A stretch of 25,892 nt of DNA, from positions 1-25,892 of the IMG/VR virus record IMGVR_UViG_3300031758_004756; one strand, written 5' to 3'. Source of the DNA: a virus. Position numbers and translations under genes: made by a program. Shown in pieces: positions 1 through 6,442 of the stretch (within the stretch, counting starts at the first letter, position 1; every line of letters begins with the position of its first letter). The notes beneath the pieces were generated by a model. That model was not told the DNA's origin. It did no database searches and saw nothing but the letters and a program-made list of their open reading frames with translations.

Positions 1-1
1 T

Positions 2-955
2 CGTTTTGTTCGTTTAAATTCTGATGGCGCTATGGATACTGCGTTTACAACCAATACTGGTACTGGTGCTAATAGTTCTATTCTTTCTGTAGCAATTCAA
101 TCTGACGGTAAAATCCTTGTTGGTGGTGCTTTTACTGCTTGGAATGGCATAACTGTAGGTCGTTTTGTTCGTTTAAATTCTGATGGCGCTATGGATACTG
201 CGTTTACAACCAATACTGGTACTGGTGCTAATAGTTCTATTCTTTCTGTAGCAATTCAATCTGACGGTAAAATCCTTGTTGGTGGTAGTTTCACTACTTG
301 GAACGGTACGACTGTAAACCGTATTGTTCGTTTAAATAGTGATGGTACTAGAGATACTGCATTTACTACTAATACTGGTACTGGTGCTAATACTACTATT
401 GAAACAATCGCAATCCAGTCTGACGGAAAAATAATTGTTGGTGGTAGTTTTACTATTTGGAACGGTGCGACTGTAGGTTTTATTGTTCGTTTAAATAGTA
501 ATGGGACTAGAGATACTAGTTTTACGACTAATACTGGTACAGGGGCTAATACTACTATTGTAACAATCGCAATCCAGTCTGACGGTAAAATTCTTGTTGG
601 CGGTAATTTTACTGTTTGGAACGGCACGGCCGTAGGTCGTATTGTTCGTTTAAATGCTGACGGTACTAGAGATACTGCATTTACAACAAACACTGGTACT
701 GGTGCTAGTGGTGGTGTTGTATCAATAGCAATTCAGTCTGACGGTAAAATTCTTGTTGGCGGTAATTTTGGTGCTTGGAACGGTACGACTGTAACCCGTA
801 TTGTTCGTTTAAATAGTGATGGTACTAGAGATACTGCATTTACTACTAATGCTGGCAATGGTGCTAATAATACTGTTCGTTCAGTCACTATTCAATCTGA
901 CCGCAAAATACTTCTTGCGGGTACTTTTACTAGTTTTAATGCTCTTAATCAATTC
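2..955 (+). repeat. Six tandem 159-bp (53-residue) repeats
   Basis: Units begin at 2, 161, 320, 479, 638 and 797, each starting at the codon before the VRLN motif, with a strict 159-bp period. Units 1 and 2 are identical at DNA level over 127 bases (1-127 and 160-286), including every silent position. The later units differ at many third positions. This shows a recent duplication within an older array. Confidence 0.95.
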
Positions 956-997
956 AGAAGATTTTTTGTTCGTATAGGAGGAGAAGACGCATCATGA
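2..997 (+). CDS. Delta-60 repeat tail-fibre-like protein, 5' end missing
   Basis: The frame is open from the window edge, so the true start lies upstream; the first ATG at 32 is inside a repeat and is not a credible start. The visible 331 residues are six copies of a 53-residue unit with the cores VRLNSDG, DTAFTTNTGTGAN and IQSDGKILVGG, then a short tail ending in GGEDAS. This is the delta-60 repeat (DUF5122, TIGR02608), a beta-propeller-type repeat often found in large surface and phage fibre proteins. The last copy is degenerate (SDRKILLAG, FNALNQ), as usual for a capping repeat. The gene precedes small tail-type genes and a glycosyltransferase, so a tail fibre or receptor-binding role is inferred. 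Codon use is strongly T-ending and AT-rich compared with the genes to the right. The stop overlaps the next start as ATGA. Confidence 0.85.
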   Translation, partial: RFVRLNSDGAMDTAFTTNTGTGANSSILSVAIQSDGKILVGGAFTAWNGITVGRFVRLNSDGAMDTAFTTNTGTGANSSILSVAIQSDGKILVGGSFTTWNGTTVNRIVRLNSDGTRDTAFTTNTGTGANTTIETIAIQSDGKIIVGGSFTIWNGATVGFIVRLNSNGTRDTSFTTNTGTGANTTIVTIAIQSDGKILVGGNFTVWNGTAVGRIVRLNADGTRDTAFTTNTGTGASGGVVSIAIQSDGKILVGGNFGAWNGTTVTRIVRLNSDGTRDTAFTTNAGNGANNTVRSVTIQSDRKILLAGTFTSFNALNQFRRFFVRIGGEDAS

Positions 998-1176
998 ACG
1001 ATTACACACCAATAACAAAAGAACAGTTTTTAGAACAAAATCCGTTTGGAAGCATCTCAAAGCAAAACCCTGATGGTTCAATTACTGTCTTAACGCAACA
1101 GGAGTACGATGACTGGGTAGAGTTTTCCAGAGGAATCTGGGATGACGCATCTATAACAGAAGAAGAAAATGAATAA
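994..1176 (+). CDS. Small acidic protein of unknown function, fibre-associated
   Basis: A 60-residue protein that starts inside the stop of the repeat gene (ATGA), with an AGGAGGAG ribosome site near 976-983. It contains TKEQFLEQNPFG, NPDGSITVLTQQEYDDW and a highly acidic C-terminus (DDASITEEENE). No signal peptide or membrane segment is visible. Its position directly after the fibre gene suggests a fibre accessory or assembly role, but no family is recognised and the function is unknown. A ribosome site (AGGAG) for the next gene lies shortly after its stop. Confidence 0.7.
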   Translation: MNDYTPITKEQFLEQNPFGSISKQNPDGSITVLTQQEYDDWVEFSRGIWDDASITEEENE

Positions 1177-1202
1177 TTACCCCCAACAACAGGAGAAGAA
1201 TA

Positions 1203-1433
1203 ATGTCCAATGTACAACTAGATGTCAACAAGATTGTTGAATCGCTCGTAAATCAGATTTCCCAGAAGGCCACACGTTGCTTTCCTGCGACGAACACCCG
1301 CAAGCATCATTTGGCTGGACGCTTGACGGGGAAACTTGGATTGCGCCGAGCCCTAATCCCGCCGAACTATGGCAACCAGAGTCCACCGCTCCTACGGAGT
1401 CTTGATGATCTCAATCATTACCCCGACCTATAA
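1203..1433 (+). pseudogene. Chimeric ORF: 5' half of a small coiled-coil gene fused out of frame to another gene
   Basis: The first 23 codons (MSNVQLDVNKIVESLVNQIS and on) match the start of the intact 47-residue gene at 2199 (MSDNLELDIDKIVLSLTNQI). After about 1270 the similarity ends and the reading becomes basic, proline-rich and unlike a folded protein, running 29 bases into the glycosyltransferase gene. The same DNA read in another frame gives a recognisable tail-type peptide (see 1241-1405). A good AGGAG site precedes the ATG, so a 76-residue product may be made, but it looks like the result of a deletion that joined two genes. An alternative is an assembly error at this point. Confidence 0.6.
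1241..1405 (+). pseudogene. 5'-truncated remnant of a small tail-associated protein
   Basis: This frame is open from just after an in-frame TGA at 1238 to a TGA at 1403-1405 and has no ATG or GTG start. It encodes FPEGHTLLSCDEHP followed by FGWTLDGETWIAPSPNP, matching the W-x-L-x-E/G-x-T-x-W-x-A-P pattern of small phage tail-fibre accessory proteins (for example SWVLNEETCLWEAP types). Its stop overlaps the glycosyltransferase ATG as TGATG, the coupling seen elsewhere in this genome, which supports this having been the real upstream gene. The N-terminal part is missing and replaced by the start of a coiled-coil gene. Confidence 0.55.
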
Positions 1434-2199
1434 CACCGACAAGTCAATCCTCGCCAGAACGTGGGCATCACTCAAGGCTCAGACGCTCACAGATTGGGAA
1501 TGGGTTGTATGGGACGATTCCACCAATACCGAGACGTGGCGCCAGTTGTACGGTTTCTGTTCCGACGAGCGCTACAAGATCGCAATGTACAGATCGCACG
1601 TTCACTCCGGCTCGATTGGAGAAATCAAGCGCAACGCATTTATGGTTGCTAAGGGCGACATTCTTGTTGAACTAGATCATGATGACGAACTGACGCCGGA
1701 CTGTCTTGCCGAGATCGCTAGCGCGTTTGAGGATCCAGAGGTTGGATTTGTCTACTCGGACTGGTGTGAAATTCTTGCCGATGGCCAGTCCGGTCGCTAC
1801 CCAGAAGGTTGGGGTTTTGGCTATGGGTCAGACTATTGGTCTGACGAGTACGGAGTGTGGGTAATGTCAGCGCCAGAAGTTAACGCGGTCACGATGAAGC
1901 ACATCGTGTCAGCACCAAACCACGTACGCGCGTGGCGAGCCGACGTCTATAGAAAACTTAACGGACACAACCCTGCGTACGTTGTTGCCGACGACTACGA
2001 ACTTGTTGTAAGAACGTTCCTTGAGACAAAATTTGCTCACATCAATAGGCTTCTGTATAAGCAGCACGTCGGGCCGTCAACGGCGCAACGGCAAAGAAAC
2101 GCGCTAATCCAAGACCTAGTAGCCGCTATTTCGTCACAATACAGTGATATGATAGACAGCAGATTTGAAGAACTAAACAAACAGACGGAGACTGAGTAA
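1405..2199 (+). CDS. Family 2 glycosyltransferase (GT-A fold)
   Basis: The 264-residue product starts with MISIITPTYNTDKSILARTW, the nucleotide-sugar-binding strand typical of GT2 enzymes, followed by WEWVVWDDST and the metal-binding motif LVELDHDDELTPDC (DHDD at about 91-94). FVYSDW and a histidine-containing acceptor-side region follow. I chose the ATG at 1405 over an upstream one at 1369 because it has a GGAG site 5 bases upstream, overlaps the previous stop (TGATG) and begins exactly at the conserved strand. No membrane segment is visible. It lies among fibre-type genes, so it may modify a virion protein or host surface sugar; the acceptor is unknown. It is unrelated in fold to the two GT-B-like enzymes at 6899-9141. 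Confidence 0.85.
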   Translation: MISIITPTYNTDKSILARTWASLKAQTLTDWEWVVWDDSTNTETWRQLYGFCSDERYKIAMYRSHVHSGSIGEIKRNAFMVAKGDILVELDHDDELTPDCLAEIASAFEDPEVGFVYSDWCEILADGQSGRYPEGWGFGYGSDYWSDEYGVWVMSAPEVNAVTMKHIVSAPNHVRAWRADVYRKLNGHNPAYVVADDYELVVRTFLETKFAHINRLLYKQHVGPSTAQRQRNALIQDLVAAISSQYSDMIDSRFEELNKQTETE

Positions 2200-2342
2200 T
2201 GTCAGACAACCTAGAACTTGATATCGACAAGATCGTTCTAAGCCTCACAAACCAGATAGCACAGCAGGCACAGAAGATCGCTATTCTTGAAGCTACAGTT
2301 GACGCGCTAAACAAGGCGCTTCAAAACAAAGAAGAAAACTAG
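2199..2342 (+). CDS. Small coiled-coil protein (47 residues)
   Basis: Starts in the stop of the glycosyltransferase (TAATG) and runs MSDNLELDIDKIVLSLTNQI then IAILEATVDALNKALQNKEEN. The C-terminal half has a heptad pattern of I, L, V and A and is predicted to form a coiled coil. The N-terminal half is paralogous to the truncated ORF at 1203. Similar tiny coiled-coil proteins follow fibre genes in many phages, possibly as trimerisation or chaperone proteins; that role is inference. Its stop TAG at 2340-2342 is read on the other strand as part of the stop of the WhiB gene. Confidence 0.75.
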   Translation: MSDNLELDIDKIVLSLTNQIAQQAQKIAILEATVDALNKALQNKEEN

Positions 2343-2354
2343 TCTTTCTTCTTT
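2328..2354. terminator. Candidate bidirectional terminator between convergent genes
   Basis: A perfect 10-bp inverted repeat, AAAGAAGAAA at 2328-2337 and TTTCTTCTTT at 2345-2354, encloses a 7-base loop that contains the shared stop codons. T-runs follow on the plus strand and, reading leftwards, on the minus strand. The stem is A/T-rich and so weak, but the symmetry and the place where two transcription units meet support a two-way terminator. Confidence 0.45.
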
Positions 2355-2824
2355 TTCTTCTCGTTTTCAGATTTCTTACGAGAAGCATGATACGCGGTAA
2401 CTGCGTTAGCACTAGTGCGACTTCTCCACGTAAACTCGCACTCCGAGCACTGCACAAGTTTCATTGTCGTCCATCGGCCGCCTTCAGGCGATGGCGCAAC
2501 AATCACCGACAACTTGACTGGTCGAGCACCGCAGTACGGGCAGTTGGGAAACCGAGTGCGTCTGATCTCTTTGCCTTCGTGAGACAGCGACAGGGTGCGT
2601 CTAATTTCTGCCTCGTCTTTTCCACCCCAGACTCCCCAGATCTCTTTGTTCTCGAGAGCGTACTTTAGGCATTCCTTACGAACGTCACATTGGAAGCACA
2701 GATTTCTAGCATCATATTTTTCTCTTGGTACCGCAGAGAAAAAGTACGACGACATGTGCTTGTTGCTACGTTTACCGCATTCAGCTTCGTCCATCCACTC
2801 GAAGTCGCCTACACCTTTTGGCAT
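2339..2824 (-). CDS. WhiB-family iron-sulfur regulator with C-terminal zinc ribbon
   Basis: The 161-residue protein has the WhiB signature: four cysteines at 16, 43, 46 and 52 (AECG, LCFQC, KEC) that bind a [4Fe-4S] cluster, and the GVWGG turn at 64-68 followed by a basic stretch. A second cysteine set follows, CPYC at 95-98 and CSEC at 126-129, which reads as a zinc ribbon, then a lysine-rich tail. Ordinary WhiB proteins of about 80-120 residues lack the ribbon. Phage WhiB proteins such as TM4 WhiBTM4 act on host sigma-factor-dependent promoters and can block septation or superinfection; the exact role here is inferred. The start has a GGTGGAG site and overlaps the upstream gene by 16 bases. 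Confidence 0.92.
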   Translation of the reverse strand: MPKGVGDFEWMDEAECGKRSNKHMSSYFFSAVPREKYDARNLCFQCDVRKECLKYALENKEIWGVWGGKDEAEIRRTLSLSHEGKEIRRTRFPNCPYCGARPVKLSVIVAPSPEGGRWTTMKLVQCSECEFTWRSRTSANAVTAYHASRKKSENEKKKKKD

Positions 2825-3159
2825 TGAATCTCCACCCAGGTCACCTCGAGAACTTCGTCAACGTCATCTCCGTCGCGTGTCTCGCCGTCCTGGGCGCAGA
2901 TTGTCATGTCGGTGTCACCGTCTACACAGCCGGCGTAGCCGAGCATAGCGATAGCGCCGTCTAAAAGTTTGTATCCTTCACCAAGAGAAACGGCAATCCC
3001 GTCTCTCTGAAGCGCAGATGCAAGAGCTCTTTTTACTACGTCGTTCTCGAGATCAACGTGCCCAACGGTGTAAAACGTTGTTAGATCTCTGTCAAAAGAG
3101 TCATAGTCTTCCCCAGACCATTCGACCCAGAGAGATTCACCAATTCTAGAATCTTTCAT
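2809..3159 (-). CDS. Acidic protein of unknown function upstream of WhiB
   Basis: The product is 116 residues from the ATG at 3159 (MKDSRIGESLWVEW); a GTG at 3183 would add eight residues. It is rich in Asp and Glu (DGDTDM, ETRDGDDVDEVLEV) and ends in VEIQCQKV. No motif or family is recognised. Neither start has a ribosome site, but a TACAAT -10 box sits 9 bases before the ATG, so a leaderless message is plausible and is why I prefer 3159. The overlap with the WhiB start implies co-translation. Confidence 0.65.
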   Translation of the reverse strand: MKDSRIGESLWVEWSGEDYDSFDRDLTTFYTVGHVDLENDVVKRALASALQRDGIAVSLGEGYKLLDGAIAMLGYAGCVDGDTDMTICAQDGETRDGDDVDEVLEVTWVEIQCQKV

Positions 3160-3168
3160 AGTAGAAAG

Positions 3169-3174
3169 ATTGTA
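3169..3174 (-). promoter_or_regulatory. Candidate -10 box for a leaderless transcript
   Basis: Reading leftwards, TACAAT (5 of 6 to TATAAT and fitting the actinobacterial TANNNT pattern) lies 9 bases before the ATG at 3159. That spacing puts the transcription start at or next to the start codon. No clear -35 box is seen. It would drive the unknown gene and WhiB. Confidence 0.35.
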
Positions 3175-3261
3175 TCTTGTCACGCGACGTAAGCGCGGTA
3201 ATCTTGGCAGGATTATCTATGTTAGCGGACGAGACGCTGAATTAGAGGCCTTCTACAGGGT

Positions 3262-3774
3262 TCAAGCCACTACTACGTAGCCGTCTTGGTGCGGCCACAG
3301 GTACTCGTACCCCGGAGGGCATGTTCCAGTGTCTTCTGGCCACTTGAACTGCGAATACCATTCGTAGTTCTTGTTCAGTAGCGCGACACGGTGAGTTGAG
3401 CACAGGTTCTCAAAGTACGTACGGTCATGCATCCACAACGGCAACGTAATGTCACTAGATATTCTACCAAGTGACACAGCGGTGTCGTAGGTACGTAGTG
3501 TCTTCTCGAGGAGCGTAGACTTGTACCCACGAGACCGCCACTCAAAGTACGTAGCCGTGATGTAGGAGACAAGTAGCGTCTCATGCCCTCGCCACATCTT
3601 GACTACAGGGTGACTTGACCAGCCTTTTGGCGCACGGTCGTTGCCGTCGGGGTCAAGCCCGCACATATTGAGAAGACATTGCCACGCCTCAAGGGTCTGC
3701 TTGTGCAGGCGCTTGTTGTCAAGCACCGCGGCCGTTTCTTCAAACGAATTTGTAGATACAAGAAAAGATTGCAT
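3262..3774 (-). CDS. Pyrimidine-dimer DNA glycosylase-like protein (MSMEG_6728-type family)
   Basis: The 170-residue protein opens MQSFLVSTNSFEETAAVLDNKRL, followed by HPVVKMWRGHE and a C-terminal pattern PLWMHD, THRVALLNKN and YLWP. This order matches actinobacterial MSMEG_6728-type proteins, which are related to T4 endonuclease V and the Pyr_excise family that cuts at UV dimers; the match is from recall of the family pattern. The conserved basic residue near the N-terminus (NKRLHKQ) fits. A GGAG site precedes the ATG. It appears to have its own promoter at about 3804. A repair role is inferred; activity on modified DNA is also conceivable given the neighbouring genes. Confidence 0.7.
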   Translation of the reverse strand: MQSFLVSTNSFEETAAVLDNKRLHKQTLEAWQCLLNMCGLDPDGNDRAPKGWSSHPVVKMWRGHETLLVSYITATYFEWRSRGYKSTLLEKTLRTYDTAVSLGRISSDITLPLWMHDRTYFENLCSTHRVALLNKNYEWYSQFKWPEDTGTCPPGYEYLWPHQDGYVVVA

Positions 3775-3803
3775 GAGTCACTCCGTCACTGTTTAGAACA
3801 ATG

Positions 3804-3809
3804 ATTATA
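3804..3809 (-). promoter_or_regulatory. Candidate promoter -10 box (TATAAT)
   Basis: In the 74-base gap before the glycosylase-like gene, the minus strand reads TGATATAATCATTG, giving a perfect TATAAT about 29 bases before the start codon. No good -35 match is visible at 16-18 bases upstream. It would start a transcript for the glycosylase-like gene and perhaps WhiB. Confidence 0.45.
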
Positions 3810-3848
3810 TCAGGACGGCGGAAAATCTTGTGACACACGCTTTTTATG

Positions 3849-5090
3849 TTATTCTTGGTAGAAGTTCTTCTTCACGAAGTTGCGGCTAAAGCCCTTGTCA
3901 GTGTCCAAAAGCCATTCGCGTTCGCCGATCAACTCACCCTGCGGGCCGTTTGGTTGACCTTCTAAAGCCGCCGCCGTTGCTTGACCGATCCATGTCGCCG
4001 CCTGGACGGCCACTGCCTTGCCCCACGTGGCCCCAAGAGCCGAGTAGTTGTTGACACTGACAAATTCCCAATTGTCGGGCAGACCTTGAATTCTAGCGGC
4101 TTCTCTGTGCGTGATACGGCGCGGCTGTGTCGGGTGCACGATGTGATCAAGAGCACTGCCTGTCATAACGTGACAGAACGAGTTCGCGTCCCAACGAGCC
4201 GGAAGCGAGAAACCCATGTAGAAGTCGTTTAGACGAATCTTCTCTTCCTTGGTGGCCCATGACTGCGGGAACGTGTTGTTGTTCTTCTCGACAGCCTCTT
4301 TAAGAGCAACGTTCAGCGCGGCCATAGGCTTCCAACCTTCGTTACCGAGAATGTCGAAGATCTCTTGGATTCTCTGCGACTCGAGGTTTGTTCTATTCAT
4401 GTGGCCGTCGACGTAGCCGTCTTCATTTCTTAGATCAGCAACAAACTTCGACGGTTCAGCGTTGTACTTCTGTCTGTTCCACGTGATTTCAAGGTTCTCG
4501 AGATCTCCGATGACGTCGATCATCTTTGGCATTTCCTTCGGCATTTCAGCGTGCGCGCCGAAAGGCATACCGCTTTCGACAGCCACCCAGAAGTAGCGCA
4601 TGCGGTACGAGAATCCACCGACCATTAGATTGTTGTGCTTAACGTGATACAGGTCGTATTTCTTACCGGAGAGCTCTTCGAGCATGTCGCGGTATTGATT
4701 CATCACGGCTCGGCCTTGCGTATACGCCTGCTGCACGCACTCAAACACGACCATCTTTGGTTTGATCCGGGCAGCGTACTTCATGAACGCACGCGTGTGC
4801 TCGTGGGCCTTAGCGTCGGGGCCACGGTTCGCTGGGCCAGACCACAGCGACCAACCAGAGCATGGCGGGCAACCAAGAACAACGTCAGCGCTCGTGTCAG
4901 GCCAATCGTTTGGGTCTTCAGAGAAGAACGACGTCCATTGTTCGCCAAGGTGTTTTCTATTCACCTCGGCAACCGGGTTACCAAAGTTAAGAGTGCCCGT
5001 TCGGACCGTCATATCGAGTCCGGATCTCACGAACCCGAGGCTCATAAAGCCAGCAAGACCGTTGCAGTCAATGAAGGTGGGATTGCTCAT
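3849..5090 (-). CDS. DNA (cytosine-5) methyltransferase
   Basis: The 413-residue protein shows the C5-methyltransferase motifs in order: motif I FIDCNGLAGFMSLGF (6-20), motif IV GCPPCSGWS with catalytic Cys77, motif VI as FECV at 116-119, motif VIII YRMR at 162-165, a target-recognition region at about 180-310, RRITHREAARIQGLPDNW (motif IX, 323-340) and GATWGKAVAVQA (motif X, 352-363). The usual ENV of motif VI reads ECV, which is atypical: the Glu is kept but the Asn is replaced by Cys. No restriction enzyme gene adjoins it. It transfers methyl from SAM to cytosine C5. It lies downstream of an apparent hydroxymethylcytosine cassette, which makes its substrate unclear. An AGGA site precedes the ATG. 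Confidence 0.9.
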   Translation of the reverse strand: MSNPTFIDCNGLAGFMSLGFVRSGLDMTVRTGTLNFGNPVAEVNRKHLGEQWTSFFSEDPNDWPDTSADVVLGCPPCSGWSLWSGPANRGPDAKAHEHTRAFMKYAARIKPKMVVFECVQQAYTQGRAVMNQYRDMLEELSGKKYDLYHVKHNNLMVGGFSYRMRYFWVAVESGMPFGAHAEMPKEMPKMIDVIGDLENLEITWNRQKYNAEPSKFVADLRNEDGYVDGHMNRTNLESQRIQEIFDILGNEGWKPMAALNVALKEAVEKNNNTFPQSWATKEEKIRLNDFYMGFSLPARWDANSFCHVMTGSALDHIVHPTQPRRITHREAARIQGLPDNWEFVSVNNYSALGATWGKAVAVQAATWIGQATAAALEGQPNGPQGELIGEREWLLDTDKGFSRNFVKKNFYQE

Positions 5091-5137
5091 TGTTGTTCCT
5101 CGTTGTTGTCCAATGCGATGATAAACACTAACACGTA

Positions 5138-5434
5138 TTACTTACTGACCTGACCTTTTAGACCGACTTCGTAGCCGCATGCGGCGTACCCTGCAATGTC
5201 GGTCCATGTGTCTGGTTGAAACCCTGAGTTGGAAGCATAGCGAGCGATCTTTACAGCAACCATCGCCATGGCAACGTCCTCGTTAGTGAATTCTCTACCA
5301 AAGAGTACGCCCCAGATCTTGGCTATTCTTCCAAAGTTATCTTCAGGTCCGCCGTATTGAGTGTCTCGTTGCCCAGAAATGATCTTCGCCGCTGTTTCAA
5401 GCATCTCCTGCCGAGGACTTTTTTCGTTTTTCAT
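5138..5434 (-). CDS. DUF6378-like phage protein
   Basis: A 98-residue protein with YGGPEDNFGRIAKIW, EDVAMAMVAVKIARY and DTWTDIAGYAACG. This pattern is that of DUF6378, small helical proteins common in phage metabolic clusters; their function is not known, though the fold may resemble MazG-like nucleotide pyrophosphatases. Its ATG overlaps the stop of the gene upstream (ATGA), so the two are coupled. The methyltransferase follows after 47 bases. Confidence 0.75.
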   Translation of the reverse strand: MKNEKSPRQEMLETAAKIISGQRDTQYGGPEDNFGRIAKIWGVLFGREFTNEDVAMAMVAVKIARYASNSGFQPDTWTDIAGYAACGYEVGLKGQVSK

Positions 5435-5631
5435 GCCTTAGCTCTCGCGATCAACGTAGCAAGATAGAACTCCGAGTCCGGGTCATCACCAGGCTGAGAA
5501 ATGTGTATCTCTGAGTCAAACGGAATGACAGCCGACGGGTCTTGAATGAACTCCGACCACTTACTTGTAAGTGACTCATGAATCTCTTCAAAGGTTCTAC
5601 CGGTGCACTTCATCTCAATGTTAAGTCTCAT
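5431..5631 (-). CDS. Small protein of unknown function
   Basis: A 66-residue protein (MRLNIEMKCTGRTFEEIHESL) ending in SEFYLATLIARAKA. It reads as one small alpha/beta domain with a beta strand at each end; no family is recognised. A GGAG site within the end of the previous gene serves its ATG, 5-6 bases away, and its stop overlaps the next start. It sits in a run of small coupled genes between the dCTPase and the methyltransferase. Confidence 0.65.
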   Translation of the reverse strand: MRLNIEMKCTGRTFEEIHESLTSKWSEFIQDPSAVIPFDSEIHISQPGDDPDSEFYLATLIARAKA

Positions 5632-5633
5632 GT

Positions 5634-5834
5634 CTACTCCTCGTACTCGCTGAGATCTTCGAACTCTGCCTTTATCCCGTAACCGACGCGTTGATACAAA
5701 AGACCACCGTCTACAAAAATGCCGGTATCTGAGTCGTCAGGGCAGACACATCTAACAAAATCGTGCCTATGCACAGACTCAATTACCTTGCCGCACGTTA
5801 AACACTTAAGAGCGTTACGAACTAGCTTCGCCAT
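5634..5834 (-). CDS. DUF7695-like zinc-ribbon protein
   Basis: A 66-residue protein with KLVRNALKCLTCGKVIES, HRHDFVRCVCPDD and FVDGGLLYQRVG. The two pairs CLTC and CVC form a small zinc ribbon, and the pattern matches DUF7695-type proteins widespread in phages and bacteria, of unknown function. It overlaps the preceding gene by 20 bases. Confidence 0.75.
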   Translation of the reverse strand: MAKLVRNALKCLTCGKVIESVHRHDFVRCVCPDDSDTGIFVDGGLLYQRVGYGIKAEFEDLSEYEE

Positions 5835-6204
5835 TTAGAAGTTTCTCCCTGTCTACAACTTCAAATCCCGGTGGCGCAATAGCTGGACTCAGCGTTCTAT
5901 ACCAGCCTCGCTTCACCATCAACACTCCAGGTTCACCAGATATTTCGCACGTAGACCAGGCCACCTGCTCGTATCGAGCTACTACATCGTTCATCACGCG
6001 CCAGTGCTCCGTCTTAGTGTTGAAGTAGTATCTAAGGCCGCCAAACTTTTCCTTGATCTGCTGTATCGTGTAATCTGGGTCGATCTTCGACAGCTCTACG
6101 TCGATCGCGGCGATAATAGCGTGCCACCCCGGCTCACAGTCAATTCTTCTTGACCAGTCCGGTTCAAATCTTTCAAGAACTGCTGAAAGATCTACGGTGC
6201 TCAT
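5815..6204 (-). CDS. Conserved phage hypothetical protein (KEKFGGLRYY type)
   Basis: A 129-residue protein with a central motif IQQIKEKFGGLRYYFN and a later CEISGEPGVLM and GWYRTL. The KEKFGGLR-Y signature recurs in small hypothetical proteins of phages and bacteria, often with a C-terminal two-cysteine knuckle; here only one of those cysteines remains. The function is unknown. It follows the preceding gene almost directly and overlaps the zinc-ribbon gene. Confidence 0.7.
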   Translation of the reverse strand: MSTVDLSAVLERFEPDWSRRIDCEPGWHAIIAAIDVELSKIDPDYTIQQIKEKFGGLRYYFNTKTEHWRVMNDVVARYEQVAWSTCEISGEPGVLMVKRGWYRTLSPAIAPPGFEVVDREKLLNGEASS

Positions 6205-6205
6205 G

Positions 6206-6442
6206 CTATATCGCCGCTATCTTCTTCTCTAGTTTGTACGCTGGGTGTCTAGCAGAGTGTATGTGCGGCGTCTTATAGTCTATCGTGGTCACGTAGATAT
6301 CGCCGTCCTTGATATCTACAACCTTAACAAGTCGGCCGTTATGAAGTCTGCCAGCATCGGTTTTGTATGCGTCTTTTTTCACTCTTAAGACGTCGTCAAC
6401 GTTCACGTCGAGAGCCGACGCATCTTCCCATAGATCATTCAT
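6206..6442 (-). CDS. Small protein of unknown function
   Basis: From the ATG at 6442 the product is 78 residues (MNDLWEDASALDVNVDDVLRV), followed by a strand-rich part with GRLVKVVDIKDGDIYVTTI that may be a small beta-barrel. I chose 6442 because it overlaps the dCTPase stop as ATGA and has a GGTGG site; a GTG at 6487 would add 15 residues. No family is recognised. Confidence 0.65.
   Translation of the reverse strand: MNDLWEDASALDVNVDDVLRVKKDAYKTDAGRLHNGRLVKVVDIKDGDIYVTTIDYKTPHIHSARHPAYKLEKKIAAI

Noticed and set aside
256-693. Long ORF on the minus strand inside the repeat gene
   Set aside because: It is the antisense reading of the 159-bp repeats and shares their period; a repeat without stops in one unit gives an open antisense frame. 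No ribosome site.
1369-1404. Upstream ATG at 1369 as start of the glycosyltransferase
   Set aside because: No ribosome site, and the added 12 residues precede the conserved first strand; the ATG at 1405 has GGAG and couples with the preceding stop.
3184-3261. 78-base gap of tRNA length
   Set aside because: No cloverleaf or T-loop GTTCRA-type sequence on either strand; it is a short intergenic gap with nothing recognised.
4635-5153. 172-codon plus-strand ORF opposite the methyltransferase
   Set aside because: The minus strand carries all conserved methyltransferase motifs in the same place, so this is a shadow.
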